Shown: positions 25,201 through 40,200 of the stretch, piece after piece
Layout: each line of letters opens with the position of its first letter
Numbering within the stretch: the stretch's first letter is position 1
From: Coturnix japonica
Taxonomy: Eukaryota > Chordata > Aves > Galliformes > Phasianidae
Length of the DNA: 64,000 nt
Assembly: GCF_001577835.2 (NCBI RefSeq)
Contig: NC_029519.1
Location: 39,793,977 to 39,857,976, forward strand
Reading direction: 5' to 3'
The notes under the pieces: model-generated
Told to the model about the DNA's origin: nothing
The model's input: only the letters and a program-made list of their open reading frames with translations
Databases searched by the model: none
Program-made: the position numbers and the translations under genes

Positions 25201-28200
25201 ATTGTCATAATAAATAAGTTCTTCCTCACGTCTGTATGGAAATGTACTGCAGCTTTGCGCATTGTCCCTTGCTCTGTCACTGCACACTACTGAAAAGAGC
25301 CTGGCCTCGTCCACTTGACTACTGCATTCTAGATATTAATAAACAGTGATAAGATCCCCTCTCAGCCTTCTCCAGGCTGAACAGCCTCAGGTCTCTCAGC
25401 CTTTCCTCATAACAGAGATGCTCCAGGCCCCTAACCACTTTTGTGGCCCCCTGCTGAACTCTCTCAAGCAGTTCCCTTTCTTTTTTGAGCTAGGGAACCC
25501 ATAACTGGACACAGCATTCCAGCTGTGGCCTCACAGTGCAAAGGGGGAGGATCACCTCCTTCAACCTGTTGGCCACATTCTTTGTAATGTGTCCCAGGGT
25601 CCCATTGGCCTTCTTGGCTACAAGGGCACACTGCTGTCTCAAGGTCAACTGCTACTCAGCTGTTGGTCAACCAGGATGCCACTGGCACTACTGGCCACAA
25701 GGGCACACTGTTGGCCACCAGGACCCGCAGGTCCTTCTCCACAGAGCTCCTTTTCATCATCTCAGCCCCCATTCCTGTACTGATACATACTGATTAGATG
25801 CATTAACAGCCCCATGGCACAGCCGACTGTGTAACTCAGAATGGTACAGAAACCCCTGTGAAGAACATGCCCTAATGCTCCCAACCTGCAAGCTCCACTA
25901 ACTAATGGAGAGGCAGACTGTTCATTTTTCCCTATTAGGTGTTCCTTGCACCTCAGAGTGGCCCAAAACAGCTGAAAACTCCTTTCCCCAGAGTTCCTGC
26001 CCTATAGAAAACACTACAGCATACATCTATGTACAATATAGAAGGTAGATTCAGTGCAGGTTGAGCACAAGTTTGCTTTAGAAGCCAGGAGATCAGCAGC
26101 ACATTCTCAACTTGGATGGCACTAACTGCTGGCTGCAGCCAGCCTGAGCACACAGCATTTTTGACTGTGATTTGTGTAATAGCTGTAATTTGTCTTCCAA
26201 GTCCATCTATGAGGTGGATAGGTGGTGAATGAGTACGCCCCGTGGAAAGAAAGCACCCATGTATCCCAAGATCTTTATCCCAGAGTGTTGTGGAGCAACC
26301 CCAGAAGACACAGAAAGAAATGGTTATGACTATGCCAGGAAACACCAAATCCAACTGCAACACAGAGCTGTGAGTGGGAACACATGGAGGAGCAGTTAGG
26401 GAAACCTCCCAGCAAACCCAAGGCAAAAGAAAAGGCCACTTTGGGCAAGGAAGTGCCACAGTTGTGCCAACAGATACATACCCGTCTGTCGATCTTATCG
26501 CCCTGCAAGTTACACATATGTTACTCAGGAACTAGGAGCAAAACACATTGCAGAAACATTCACCAAAGTCTGAATCCCCTGCACCACCAGCCAGGCTCTG
26601 CTGATGGAAAAGCAGAATATGTCTCTTCTCCCCACCCATGAGTATAGGGGGCTTCAAGCAAGTCCTAAAATCAGAAGGAGAGAGACCTCCCTCCCATCAG
26701 GCTGACACTAACCCTTCCTGCAATGCACCTTCTCAGGAAGAATGTTTTTCCTGAACATGTGGAGTTTCAGCCCAAGGCCAGGCTGGAAAGTGCTGTACCT
26801 GTGAGAGTATGTTGGTACACTGTTGCAGCAGCGACACAGGTGGGTTGCCAATGCTTGTTGCCAGCTGCACCCGCAGGAGCTGCTCCTTCAAAGCGGCGTT
26901 CTCCTGCAGTGCGTGGGCCAGGGCCACAGCAGCACACCAGTTGGAGAGTGAGTCCGTGGAGAAGAGGCCCCCACAGAGCAGTTGTCCAGCTGACACAGAG
27001 CTCCCTGTGGCTGCCAGAGAGGCCAGAGGCACACAGCAGATTAGCATAAGCCAGATAATCAGCTCAGTATATACAACATAACCCTAAGGTTAATACACAG
27101 AAAAATTAAAGGCCACGTATTTCAAGTTTTAGAGAAATCATAACCAAATCATTGTGCTTGGATCTGACGCTCAATTGCAAGGAAATAATTCTGCACAACA
27201 TAACAGCTGATTCAGTAATAAGTTCTTCTAGATCACAACTTTCACTGCAGAGGTGATCGTCTGCATACCGTCAATGGTAGATGGCAGAAGCGTTGAGACA
27301 ATTTCCCCTTGTCCTTTGTGGTTTTTGTACAAAAAGCACTGGAAGCAATAGAGCACAGCACAGCGGAGCACAAAGGGCTGCCTCTCATTCACCATAGACA
27401 TCAGCAGCACCACGATGGCAGGCCTGTTGGTAATGGAAAAGAAAACCATCAGGACAGAACTTTGTGTGGAAACAATGGCTGAGGAATGAGTGTCTTAGAA
27501 CTATAGAATTGCTCAAGGTGGAAGCGACCTTAAAGGTTATCCAGTTCTAGCCCCCAAATGACCTGGCTATTGTCTTGTCTTGAATGTACAAGTCCTTTGC
27601 AGGACATCACCAATGCCTGTGCAACACATCATTACCCAGCAGTTACACACATTTCTTCCCTTACCTTGGTGGGTTTGAAGGTGCATTCACAGAGGCAAAG
27701 TAGTCCTGGTTCATCTGGCACCCTCGGATGACCTCTGACACAGTGTTAATGGTCTGCAAAAAGGGCAGAGAAAAAATGAAACAGGTCAATAGCTCCATAT
27801 TTTGTAGTTCAGTAAAAGCAATGATCTACACACAACACCATTATTCAGCCTGACATCTTGGTATTGGAAAAATTTGCTCCCTTTTACCTCTGTCAGGATA
27901 TCAGCAGGAACTCCGGTTGCCATCAGGATGGTACAGAGCTGCTGTAGCAACCCACAGTGAAACATGGCCTTCTGGCAGCTGGTGGTAGCACCTGGGGGGT
28001 TTGTGGGGGACACAAGCACTCGAACAAGCTGGGGGGAAAAAGAAAGGTGCATATGTGAGGAAAGCCCAAGAGCTTCCAAAACAGAACTAAATTCACTTGT
28101 TTGATTCTGGGTTTGGTGTTGCTCTCCAAAATTCTGAAGTATGTGACCTCAGCGCAGATGTTGCAATTCAGTAATAAGAAGTGAGGCTGTAGCTGCTCGA

Positions 28201-31200
28201 CTACTTAGCTCATCGTAATTGCATATGAACTCATAAAGGAGGATTCTGTATAAAACACCCCTGGTGATACACTTAACTCCAATCACTGTTGTATCATAAG
28301 TTACATGTAATGAAGTTATTTGACACGCTACCCACTGCAAGGTCACAATTTGGAAACAGCACCTGCAGCGGAAGGGGTATCTCACTGATATGGGTACACT
28401 GTTACAGAAATGCAGAGAAAACATCTGTTGATACTGGTAGCAGAAGCAAAGTGTAGTGTTTTACCTGCAGCATGAGATGGAGATTCGTTACTTTCTGTGC
28501 AGACCAACCGCAGTTGTCATCGCCAACTTCAAACCACGGCTTCATGCGCTGAATGTAGGAACCTTCTTTAAAGAAGTTCTGATTGGAATTGTTATTCTTC
28601 AGTAAGTTTTGTAGAAGGAGGAGACAGTCTTCCACCACTATTCCTGGTGAGACAACAAAGGAAAAGATTAATCCAAGATGAAGCAGAGCAATGACTTGTT
28701 TCTCCACTTGTTGGTACGTTCCAGAAGGAACAGAGCCCACACTTCTGAACTCTTCATTCTCAGGAGCATCCCATTTTGATCAAGAACTGAATCACATGTA
28801 TTAACAAATAATCAAAGATCACTATAGGAAATATATCAATATTGATCTGGCATACTTTACATGAAACTATAACTCTGGCTCTTCTGCAAGGCTGAAGCAA
28901 AAAATTGTTTTACCAAAGAGACCACACTGATAAACTCTCAGAGAATTCCGTCTGGAAGACAACACTAATAGTGTCAATCTGCTAGGATGCCTTCCAGTCT
29001 GGATTTCATAAAAAGGACAAAGGTTTGGCCTTTGCAGGTGTTAGAGAACATGGCAGTATCAAACCTAAGAGTGGGTGACACAGAGCAGCTGCCACATTCC
29101 ACCCCTCCCACTGCTGTTGCAGAGCACAGCTGGGAATCTGCCCTCATTAAGGCACAAGCGGGAGGAGCACACATGTGGGAGGGGGAAAGCAGCAAGCTCT
29201 CAATGCAAAGGAGTTGACATACCAAGTTTCCTGCAATTATTAGCTGCCCAGAAACAACAACTTTGATTTGCTCAGTCCTTCCATACCAACATAGCTGCAA
29301 TATTTCAGCTGGGAGAGAAGAGGTACGCAATCTTCTGCAGAATATCACTGAGCAGAGACATAGCTTTGTACTGAAACAGATCCTGCAGCAAACCACAATT
29401 CATGGCAAAATCATGCGTTGTGAAGAAAAACAAAGCAATACCCATATGCTGCATCTCTGCTGCTCATTCTTCTAACCCTTTTTTTCTCTCCCCCTACATA
29501 ACAGATTTGGCTGTGAACTCAGGCAGAAACACAGGCCTGTGTAAAAGCTTCAGATATTTCTATACCTCCATCACTGTTTCCTTCTTCTGTTACAATATCC
29601 AGAAGTCTCTCGAAGGCATTTTCAAAGGCAACGATCTTCTGTATGGCTGCATTGCTTTTTGTCAGCTGCTGTAACAATAAGACTCCCTTTGTGGGCAGAG
29701 GGGAGAAGTGATTACACTGAAGTTTTACCAAGTTTACTATAGAACATCACTTTTTACAACTTACAGCAAGACAGGATCACAGGACAGAACTGCATCCCAC
29801 CCACCATGGCCATATAATTAACAGCTTTTGATGATGAAGGCTAAATGGCTGCTGCTCTGTACTTACATCATTGCGTATAACCTCTCTGGAGTCTGCTAGT
29901 AAATCCATCAGTCTGGACACACCTGCAAGAAACACATTAGAAATGAGTGCAAAAGTTGTGGATTTTTCTTGCTAAAGGTCTTTAGTACCTCCACACTTCA
30001 GATTCCTCTAACCCTCCACCACATTTGATGAGTTTCCAGCTTAAAGCTCAGCAGTAGAACACTGCAGCACTCACCCATGGGACTGACGAGGATGATCTGC
30101 TGTACCTGAGGCCCTTGCTGCTTTAGGAGAGAGGTGAGGAGCTTCACTCCAGGCCAACGGACATGGAAATCAAATTCCTTTGCAGATTGAGAAGAGTACA
30201 TTATGTCAAAGCTAGGTCTAATCAAAATGAGAAAGCTCAAGAACTAATGAGTGCTCTAGCCGTCACCACAATGCTGAGCTCCCCAGGTCAATTCACACTC
30301 CCACAGCCAGTGACCAGCCCTACACTCCAATGGGTCACCTCACTGAGCATATTGTGCTTCTCTGTTAGTGTTACAACTTCACTTTAAGGTCAGCCACTGG
30401 ATCACTAACTGAGACAAGCAGCCTTATTTTGCCAGCATAGTACTGCTAGTATAGAGGACGCTCAACTATGACAACTGCAGAGAAAAATAATCAATGACTT
30501 AACCCTAATGCCAACTTCCAGATCTCCACCATCATATGATGTATTTTCACCGTGTGTCAGCTATATGTGCCATTGTACACCGCACAAATTGAAACCGGCA
30601 AGCTCCAACTATAACCTCTACCTATGTGGTTTTTCTTTCCTATTTATTTATTTGTGTTTTGTTTTTTTTAAACAGTAGCCCTGGTCAGCCAAAGGACAAT
30701 GAGGGGATCAGACCCAAACAGCATGGATTTACAAAGGGCAGGTCCCACTTGACCAGCCTCATCTCTTGCCATGAACAGACAACTCACTTAGTGGGTGAGG
30801 GAAAGGCTGTTGATAATGGGCTACCTAGACTTCAGCAAAGCCTTTGACACAGTCTCCCACAGTATTCTCCTGAAGAAGCTGGCAGCCCGTGGCTTGGACA
30901 GGTACAAATTTTGCTGTGTAAAAAAAAAACTGGCTGGAGGGCTGAGCCCAGACAGTGATCCTGAATGGAGTTAAATTCAGCTTGTGACTGGTCACAAGTG
31001 GTGCTCCCTTGGGGTTGGTACTGGGGCCTGTTCTGTTCAATATCTTTATTGATGACTTGGATGAGGGCACTGAGTGCACTCTCAGTAAGTTTGCAGATGA
31101 CACCATGTTGGCTGAAAGTGCTGATCTGCCCAGGGAGGAGGTGGAGTCACTGACCCTGGAGGTGTCCAAGGAAAGTGGTTTGGTGAGAATTACTGGTGAT

Positions 31201-34200
31201 ACGTGGACAGTTGGATGGGATGATCCTGTAGGTCTTTTCCAACCTTGGTGATACTATGATAAACTTAGTTTAGAACTTTTTTTTTAAAAAAAAAACAATT
31301 AAGAGTAAGAAAACAGTCATTGAGCATGAATTCAGTGGGATGTGAGTTGGAACCATATCCCAGCACTCATAGCCATCAGCTCCTGGTTATTTACTGATCA
31401 GCTCAAATAATATCCTGGCACAAGCTACAGCAGTAGCTGGTTGTGGACCAACAGTCTTTACTATTTCTCATCAAATAATTAAAAAGCTTTCCATGTTATT
31501 AATCTTTAAATCTGGAATGATTTTTATTTGAGTCACATATCTCACTCACCTGCAACCCCACATTTGCTGTGAGGTCAAACAGTGCTGTACATTTGACACA
31601 AAAGCTTCATCAAAAGAGGCAAAATCACATTCATGGAGATGATAGAATGCACCTTTCTGTGCAATGCCATGTATCCCACAGCATCCCAAAGGTAATTTTG
31701 TCACTCACCTCCACGAGTGTCAGCAGCAGTGTGACATTCTCTGGCTGCTTAATGAAGATCTCTGTGAACTGACTCCCCAAGTCATCACCTTGTTTTGGCG
31801 AGTTCTCCTCTGCAATCACCAACAATGCATTACAACATGCAATTAGAGGAACTTCAGGCAGCCGTGGGTTTTGCTCTGTCTACAAAACAGAGCCATGAAC
31901 TACAAACAAGGCTTTGAGTCACTTCTCTAGTACTAATGTTGGTACACTTAAGTAACTTTTGGAGCAGACAGAGCAACAGCTGTGCATAAAAAGAGATGGG
32001 GCCTGTCTTGCTCTTAACAAGTTTTGAGAGCTATTTTGTTTTAAAGCAAGGAAGAAAGCAGTCTACCAGAAAGTAACTACTTTCAGTAGAAAGATAGAGG
32101 GGAGGGAAAAAAAATCCCATCTCTGTTTATCCAAATTCACAGTTCTCAGCCCTATAGTCTCTTGATAGAGCTAAAACCAAACACACTTTTGGGTGTTCTG
32201 AGAACTTGGAGTTCTGAGAGCAGACAGGGAAAATGAAGTGCCAATGGTTCCACAAGGCTCCAGGGATCTGGGAGAGGACTCCTTGTAGGGATCTTTCAGC
32301 ACTGAATGGGAAAGGCAAAGCATATGTCACGTGGAGAGAGTTCTAGCCAGTGTGATGAATGCCATCCATCCAAAAACCTTTTTATGGTGCTACTAGTGGG
32401 CAAGTTCAGCAGTTTCCACTTTGGGAACCACATTCAAATTCAAAGAGAATTTTAGATTATCTGGCTGCATTAAAAAAGGGGTGGCCAGCAGGGAGAGAGA
32501 GGTGAATGTCCCCCTCTACACAGCTTTTGCAAGGTCCCATCTGGAGTACCGTGATCAGGCCTGAGGCCCCCAGTACAGGAAGGATGTGGAGCCCTTGGAG
32601 TGGGGTCCAGAGGAGAGCCACTAAAATGATGAAGTACCTCTCCTATTAGGAAAGGTTGAGGGAACTGGGCTTGTTTAGCTTAGAGAAGAAAAAGCTCAGG
32701 AGAGACTTCATCATGGCCTTCCAATGCTTGATGGGAGCATATAAACAGGAGGGGGAATGGCTGTTTATGAGGGTAGACAGTGATAGGGCAAGGGGGAACA
32801 GTTTTAAACTAAGACAGGAGAGGCTTAGGTTAGATATTAGGAGGAAGTTTTTCACACAGAGGGTGGTGACACACTGGAGCAGGTTGCCCAAGGAGGCTGT
32901 GGATGCCCCATCCCTGGAGGCATCCAAGGCCAGGCTGGATGTGGCTCTGGGCAGCCTGGTCTGGTGGTTGGTGACCCTGCACATAGCAGGGGGTTGCAAC
33001 TAGATGATCACTGTGGTCCTTTTCAACCCAGGCCATTCTATGATTCTGTTTTTATTTTAGATGGGGAAAATATATTTAATTCAACTCCAGTACTGTTTCT
33101 GGGACTCCAGCTTTCTAGCAAAGACAGCAGTAGTCACACCAAAAAGGGATGGGCATTCAGCTGCATGCGACACCAGTGACCACCTCTAAGAACTGAGCGT
33201 TCTGTTGGGTTTAACAACAGAAGGCCTTGTTGCTTGTTGCACTCTCAGGGGCATAGAAAACTTGGGCTAAGCACATGTGAAGTAACTGCTGGGGAGCAAC
33301 ACAGGGACACACCCACATACAATCCCAACTCAGGCTAAGCAAAGGCACTGCTACTCAGCTCTTGAATGTTTTACCCTAAAACCACACTGCTATGCATCCT
33401 GCACTATAGCACTGCCCTGTGCCTGTGGATGTAACCATGGTGCAGCACAGCTGAAAGCAGCAAGCATAGGAAGAAATGCAGCAAAGCCACCACGTTTCTG
33501 ACTAAATCCAAAGGGCTGACTGAGGTAGCTGAAGGCAAAAGGAGTTGGTTTTTTTTTCCCCTCTCATTTCAGCTGTAGCATTCATGGCTGCCAATAAGTC
33601 GTTGGCAGCTGAGTGGCTATATATAGGGTCAAAGTTTGCAAGTGACCTTGGAGCTCTGCACTCCTTAGGGGAACAGCAAAGCAGAAACCAGAGGACAGTG
33701 TTTTTCTACTGGTGCCAAGAAAATAATTTTAATCCAGTCAACCCCATTTCCTTTGGGTTGAAACAGTGATTCAGGACACTAGTATCTATTCCTATGGACT
33801 CCAGTATGGGTAAGAAATTCCTATTTGGTCTGTCATTAGGCTGAGCTGACCATTTTTCTGATTAGTTTAGCTGTATTCCTACCAGGAAGCATACACAAGC
33901 AATTTGCTTACAATAGGGACAGAAAAGCAGCAACGCTCTGCTGCACATTCTGGGGTGGATGCAATATGAACAAAGTAACAAAAGGGAGGACAGACTGCAT
34001 GCAAAAATACCTCCAGCCCAGACACATAGCACCAAGCAAAACCCAGGTGCATCCTACAAAGCGTTAGAGGTCAGTTTGTGACAGAGGTGAGCACTATTTC
34101 ACCATGCATCACTTAAAAGGGACACTGGGAAGGATCTGTGCCAAACTTTGAGGCTTCCTGGAAAAAGAAACTGCATGTCTGTGCACTTTTGTGACATCCT

Positions 34201-37200
34201 GAACAATAATTTGTCATTATTCCAATCTCGAGAAGTCTGCTGACATTTGACATACCCCAATTGCATAAGAAATCAAACTGGGAACACGCTTTGGCTCCAA
34301 GGCAGGCTTGTGTTGCAGAGCAGAGTGCAAAAAGCACCAAACCTCAAAGCAGGTCCTTGCAGTGTCCTTTCTAACAGCATAGAGTATTATGGTGTGAGCA
34401 GCACTAAAGCTACAAGCCAAGTGCTACATTTATAGAAGTAAAGGTTCCTTTACCTTCAGAATCGTCTGTCAGTGCAGATAAAGGGAAAAGAGAGAGAGGT
34501 TCACAAGTTGAGCAGCATTCCAACAGCACAACCAACAGCAGCACAACACTGATGTTTGGAATAGCCCCCCCTCCTACATCAAAGATGAATGATCCAGGAG
34601 TGCTCTCAGCTGGAGTTAGAAAGAACCATCCCACACTCTTCCCAGTACTGATGTTGCCACATATGAAACCCAAATTTATTAAGTTTTTAGCCCTTACTGA
34701 GAATGCTGTAATATTCTCCAAAGGAGCTCAGCAGCAAAGCACTACCAGGAGCAGGAAAAGAAGGGCAGGAAAGCAAAGAAAACTGACAACTGGAGAGAGA
34801 GTTTGCAATAATATGTCACATGAAATACTTCAGTTTGCACACATCCTGCAGCTACCTAAGCCAAGAGATAACATATTGTAGAAGGCACCGCAAAAGGACA
34901 CATGGCATAACATGATGCCAGTACGCTGGCAGAAGTCCGTGCACATTGGACAATTCTCATCTACTGCCATCAGAATATTTATCATTTGGTTAAAGGCCCT
35001 TTGAAAAAATGACTCAGAGTGAACACAGAAAACAGGTGACTGGAACCCAAGAAGGCTGTGGCAAATGCAGATGTTACAAGCTATCTGGGTCTTCCTCACT
35101 TTGGGCACTCGCAGCTCCAGTCTACGTGTTTAATTTTACGATGATTTTTTCACTAATATCATCTTCTGCAAAGCACAGATGGATCTGTAGAACAAGGAGT
35201 TACTTCCCATGCTTACTGGCCTCACAGCTTTGTAGGCTGATCAAGAAGGACCTTTGAAAATGAAGGCTGGATGGACGGGGACCACACGTACTCCAGCCTT
35301 GACCAACTCTGTGGGCCCATTCCAGCCTGGCTGGTGTTTATGTAACATTGATCTTAAAATTAATCAGCAGGAATTCCAACGTTACTTTTAATGCAATCCC
35401 TGCTCAAAGATGTTTTGCATTGCCGTAACAGCTACACGGTAACACAGCATCCTCAGAGTGAGTACAGCTGTTACTGCCACAGCTTACCTTGTTCCTCCTC
35501 TTCTAGGTCATTCGATATGACATTGTAGAGCGTGTCCAAGGCATATCCAATTATTTCAGAATCTGAACTGGGAAGAAAAGAACCACTTTTCTTTAATAAC
35601 TTACTCATTTCCAACATCTCTTACTGTTTCTTCTCTACAGCATTGTTTTTCTGCTCAGGCAGTCCCCCTAACAGCATTACTGAAAGCAAGAAGAGCTGAT
35701 GATGACAGCTATTTTGTAATACTACATTTTTACCAACCATGAGCTGTCCAGACCTTAGATGGAGTCAAACCCTCAGGACAATCACAGAAGCTGTCACTAG
35801 AAGCACATATTCCATCCTGAGCCTCCCTTCCAACTTACTCCTCTGTACATTGGGAGAAACCCCTGATAGGAATTCATAGAATGAAATCAAAGAATAGTGC
35901 AGAATGAATCAAATAGCTTGGGTTGGAAGGGACCTCAAACATCATTCAGTTCCAAGCATCTCCCAAACAGGCTGTACCAGGATCACCAACTCAGCCCACC
36001 TCAGTCATTACAGGTCTGCAAGCTCTTAACATGCTCAGGAAGCTGCTGGGCTGCCCATCCATCATCTCCAGCCATCAACTCACTTTCTGACACCAACGTG
36101 TTTTTCTTACTAAGTCCTCCGTGGTGTAGGGAACCTGCTTTAGCAAGGGGGTTGGACTCGATGATCTCTAGAGGTCCCTTCCACCCCTACAATTCTGTGA
36201 TTCTGTGATTCTTCAGTAGAGTCCTTTTTCTTCTGCATCCAAACAATCTGTAAATCCAGAGCTACAACAAACATGAACAGAACTGAGGGGCAGAAGAGGG
36301 AGTAACCATTTTTGCCATTTGCTTTGTTGCTCGAACAGTCAAACAGCATTGAAGCATGGCTGGTCCAAACAAACTGAAACAATGACACACACAGGAAGGC
36401 ACCTGAGGGTACATCAGGACAAACCCAACAGCTATTTCCATGTCTCACATAGTATCAGGAGAGTACTGTCACAACATGATCTCACTGAAACTTTCACATA
36501 TTGTTTCCACTAATCTGCAAAACATACAATATAAGGCTTCTGCACCACCAAGGTGGTATTTGCATTTTAAGAAGCTGCAGTGCCAGCTTGCAGCATACTC
36601 TACAAACAACCTGTCCAACCAGCAGCCTTAAAAGCCAGTCCTAATTGAGGTCAGCTATCTTTGCTAAGCCACTAATTAAGAATGACATTTACAGCACACC
36701 TAAGGTGACCCACCAGCTGAAAGATGATGGAATGAAGCAATCCATAACAATACTGCTTGCATCACTACAGTGAAGGCTTTAGTGGGTTCTCAAAGACACA
36801 AATCACCTCCCTTTACATTTCACTCATACTAAACCAAAAGCCAGAAACCATCAACTCTCAGCATTGTTTGTCCAATGACATTAAGTTGTGAATGAAACCT
36901 TGCCCTGCTGTCATCCTCAGGTGACATGTGCAATTTTGGCTTGCCATTAGTGTCACGCAACTCACACCAATAGTTTTTAAGCTGGGCTGTAGTGGAATCA
37001 AGAAGAGAAACAGCAGCATCTCTTCTGTCAAAGCACATATAGGAAGGTTTGGTCTCTGTAAGCAGCCTCAACCAGCAGGTACACTTCCATTGCCTGGCTG
37101 CTTGTTTCCTCTTTCACCTTTACTGACATTTCAGTTCAACACAGTATAACAAAGCCCATGGTTTCTTTTTCCTGTGACTGAAACAATTCCACATTTGCAA

Positions 37201-40200
37201 AAAAACATGGAAATTACTTCCTGGAGACTCGTGGGGAAATAAAAAGCAGTGTCAGCCTTGCTTTTGCTTTCCTTTTCTCACACAGGAGAGAGAACACAGC
37301 AGCTACAAAAGAATAATCAAATATCATACAGATATGGAAGAAGTTAGCCTCATTTTTCTTGCTGGAAGAACAAAACTGGGATGGTAGCATCACATCTTTG
37401 CTATTCACTGCCTTGCTTCCATCTGCTGTTCATCACATATATCTGTATTCCCTTGATCGTTCTGTTCACACTGAAACTGTACAGTTTTTGCACTGCAGTG
37501 AAAATCTTCAGTCAATAAATTGACCTCCACTGTCTCAAGCATCCACAGAAGACACAGCCCTTCTGCAAAGCACCAATCCAGAACAAGCCACTGGAGCACT
37601 CTCCCTTTGTTCTAGGGGCTTCTATGTGGCACTTGACTACAATGTCAGCTCAGTTCCCCATGAATTCGCAAATTACAGCAAAGAACCACATGGCAGTGTA
37701 GGTGTCCATATGGTGTGCTGCCAATGGAGGGTACCTCCAAAAGCTTTTACTTCCTCTTCTAAAACAAAGGCATTTCCTTCCATGAATTTCCACCCTGTCT
37801 CACATGGAGTAGAAGGAAGCAGAGTGCTTCTGTCTTGTCACCGATGACAGCATGCCAGGAGAGGACTAACAACAAACATATTCCTTCTTACAGCCACTTT
37901 AATAAAATGCATACCACAACTCTGAACATTAGGAAATTAAAGCACATAAATAACAGAGGTTCATACCCTATGTAAATAGAGAATACTTTCAGGTATTAGG
38001 TTTCAACCAGTTAGAATTATCATGGTGAATTTTAAAAAAATAAGATTTTTGTATAAATAGAACAAAAAGAATGAAATTCCAAGTTAATTTTGTGCTCTGC
38101 TGTCCTCTTACACACCAGGAGTTAAGTGGAGCTGCTCTGCTCAACAGACGGTGCCAAACTTCTTTCCTAACAGTCCCTGGTGGGATGTAGCAATGCCCAA
38201 ACAGGCACCAAGGAGAAGGTTCTCCAGCTGATCATAGCACCTAACTCACACTGCAAAAAGAACTCTCATTTGTGAAGGAGCCTGGAACATGCCTCGAATG
38301 TTACCACGTTCCCACATGGCCAATGCACAAAGCTGAAGAACCAGCCCAAGAAGTCTGTTTTCTATAGAATGAGTTTAAATACTTAAGATCTCAGCCCAAG
38401 CAGGAGACAGAGCTTAAGGCAATCTACAAGAAACGGTGTAACAAGTAGAACAACACCTCTACTAAACTAAGGAAAGTGGTGCAGTATCTATTCCAGGATA
38501 AAGGCTGTGAAACAATGGAAGCTGCCAACAGCTGCAAACGAAAGAGAAACTACACAAATCTGATGCAGCCCCCACTACATGTTTCAAGAGAAGGAGCAAC
38601 TTATACGTTGCTATTGATATGTTACTGATAAGTTGTTGATATGTTGGCATATGATATATGACAGCAAGACAAATGCTGCTGGCAATACAGCAGTTGTGCA
38701 TCTTGAACCATTCCATTCATTCTTTTTAAACACCCAATAGGAAAGCACAGGCGCACCTGTCACTGCTCTCACATTGCAGCACTCTGCAGATCAGCTCTAT
38801 CCCACACACACCACAGAGCTCTGCTGCATTCTGCACCCCAGCACACACCAGAACATGTCAAGACACAAAGCCACAGTGAGCTTCTCTCAAACAAAACACA
38901 ACCTACAGGCCAGATGGTCCTCTATAGATTAATTTCCTATTACACGTTCAATCAAAGTTCTGTGGTAAGCAGAATTTTTTTTCCCCATCTGAAAACCCCC
39001 AAAATGAAGACATATTCACTGCTTTTTAAACTGCTGCCTGAGTCACACAACACATCCCAGCAGAAACCTAGCAAGCACTGATCCTGGAGGAGCAATTGGA
39101 GCCCTACAAAGTCCAGACAATCTCCATGTCTGTACCCAGGAGAGTTCTGTCCAACACCTCCACAGCAAGGAGCTCAGTAGCGTTCTGACTCCGCCTCACA
39201 GCTCAGATCCGGCCTGATGAGCAGCTCAGGGGATGAAGGCAGCTCCTTGGCCTCATTTTCTGAAGGACTTCTCCTCTGTGCAACTGCTGCTCTCGTGATC
39301 TCTGCTGGTACTGTTTGATCCGACAAGCTGTAGAGCTAAAGCTGAAGGCATGAGCTGTAGACAGCCAAGGGAACAGCAGTAGCAAGGCACCATTCTTAGA
39401 CCGGCCCATAGCTCCTTCCCAGCTGGTGGAACCTGCCAGGTGAGCCTGGCTGCCAGCAGCCCTCAGAGAGAACTGGAGGGTTTCTGCTTAAGCAAAGCAG
39501 GATGCCACTGTCAGGTAGGTTCTCGAGGACTCCTTCCAGATACCAAATCACTGCTTTCCTGATTTCTGTTTGTTGTAGCACTTCTCCTTTTCATGCATAC
39601 ACGTGCAAGTATCCCATACATGCCTTTATGACATTTTAAAAACAAATAAGTGAAGAAAAAAAAAGGAGCTTTATGCTCAAGTTCAGACTGACAGCATCAC
39701 AATGCAGCCACCCTAAGTATGCAACAGTTGAGGCCCCAATCACAGTAGCACAGAGAGCTCTGAAGTTACACCATGTGGGTGCTGTCACATACAGCAGTGT
39801 ACAAAACTGAGATGGACAGTAAAACAAATTAAGTTCCAAACAGCATATTCTATTTTGCAAAGCTATATTCTAATTCACCTCTAGTATTTACACTAGAATA
39901 ACTATATTAGTAGCTATCCATTCTATGTGAAGGGGGCACAAATCTCTTATTTGAACCTTTACAAATAATATTCCTTATAACAGAATCTTCGTAGTGATTC
40001 AATCAATAGCATAAACGTGGGGGAAAAATAAAACCATATTTGCTGACATAATTACTCACTCTTAAATTCTACCAACTGTCCAAGAGCAGGTTGGTTTGGG
40101 CTGTTTCAAATCCTTTAATTAATACTGTAACTTTAGTTTTACCCTACACTTACCCCTTTTATAGAGTGAGACAAACACTTTTGAAACACGGAGATGCAGT

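Larger units (their letters stand above)
31810..35487 (-). other. USO1: USO1 intron 4
   Basis: Contains the CR1 at 32461-33049 and the candidate microexon at 34454-34465. Nothing else recognisable. Confidence 0.8.

Noticed and set aside
32646-33003. Overlapping 115- and 117-codon frames on both strands
   Set aside because: Both lie inside the CR1 at 32461-33049 and are non-coding 3' LINE sequence.
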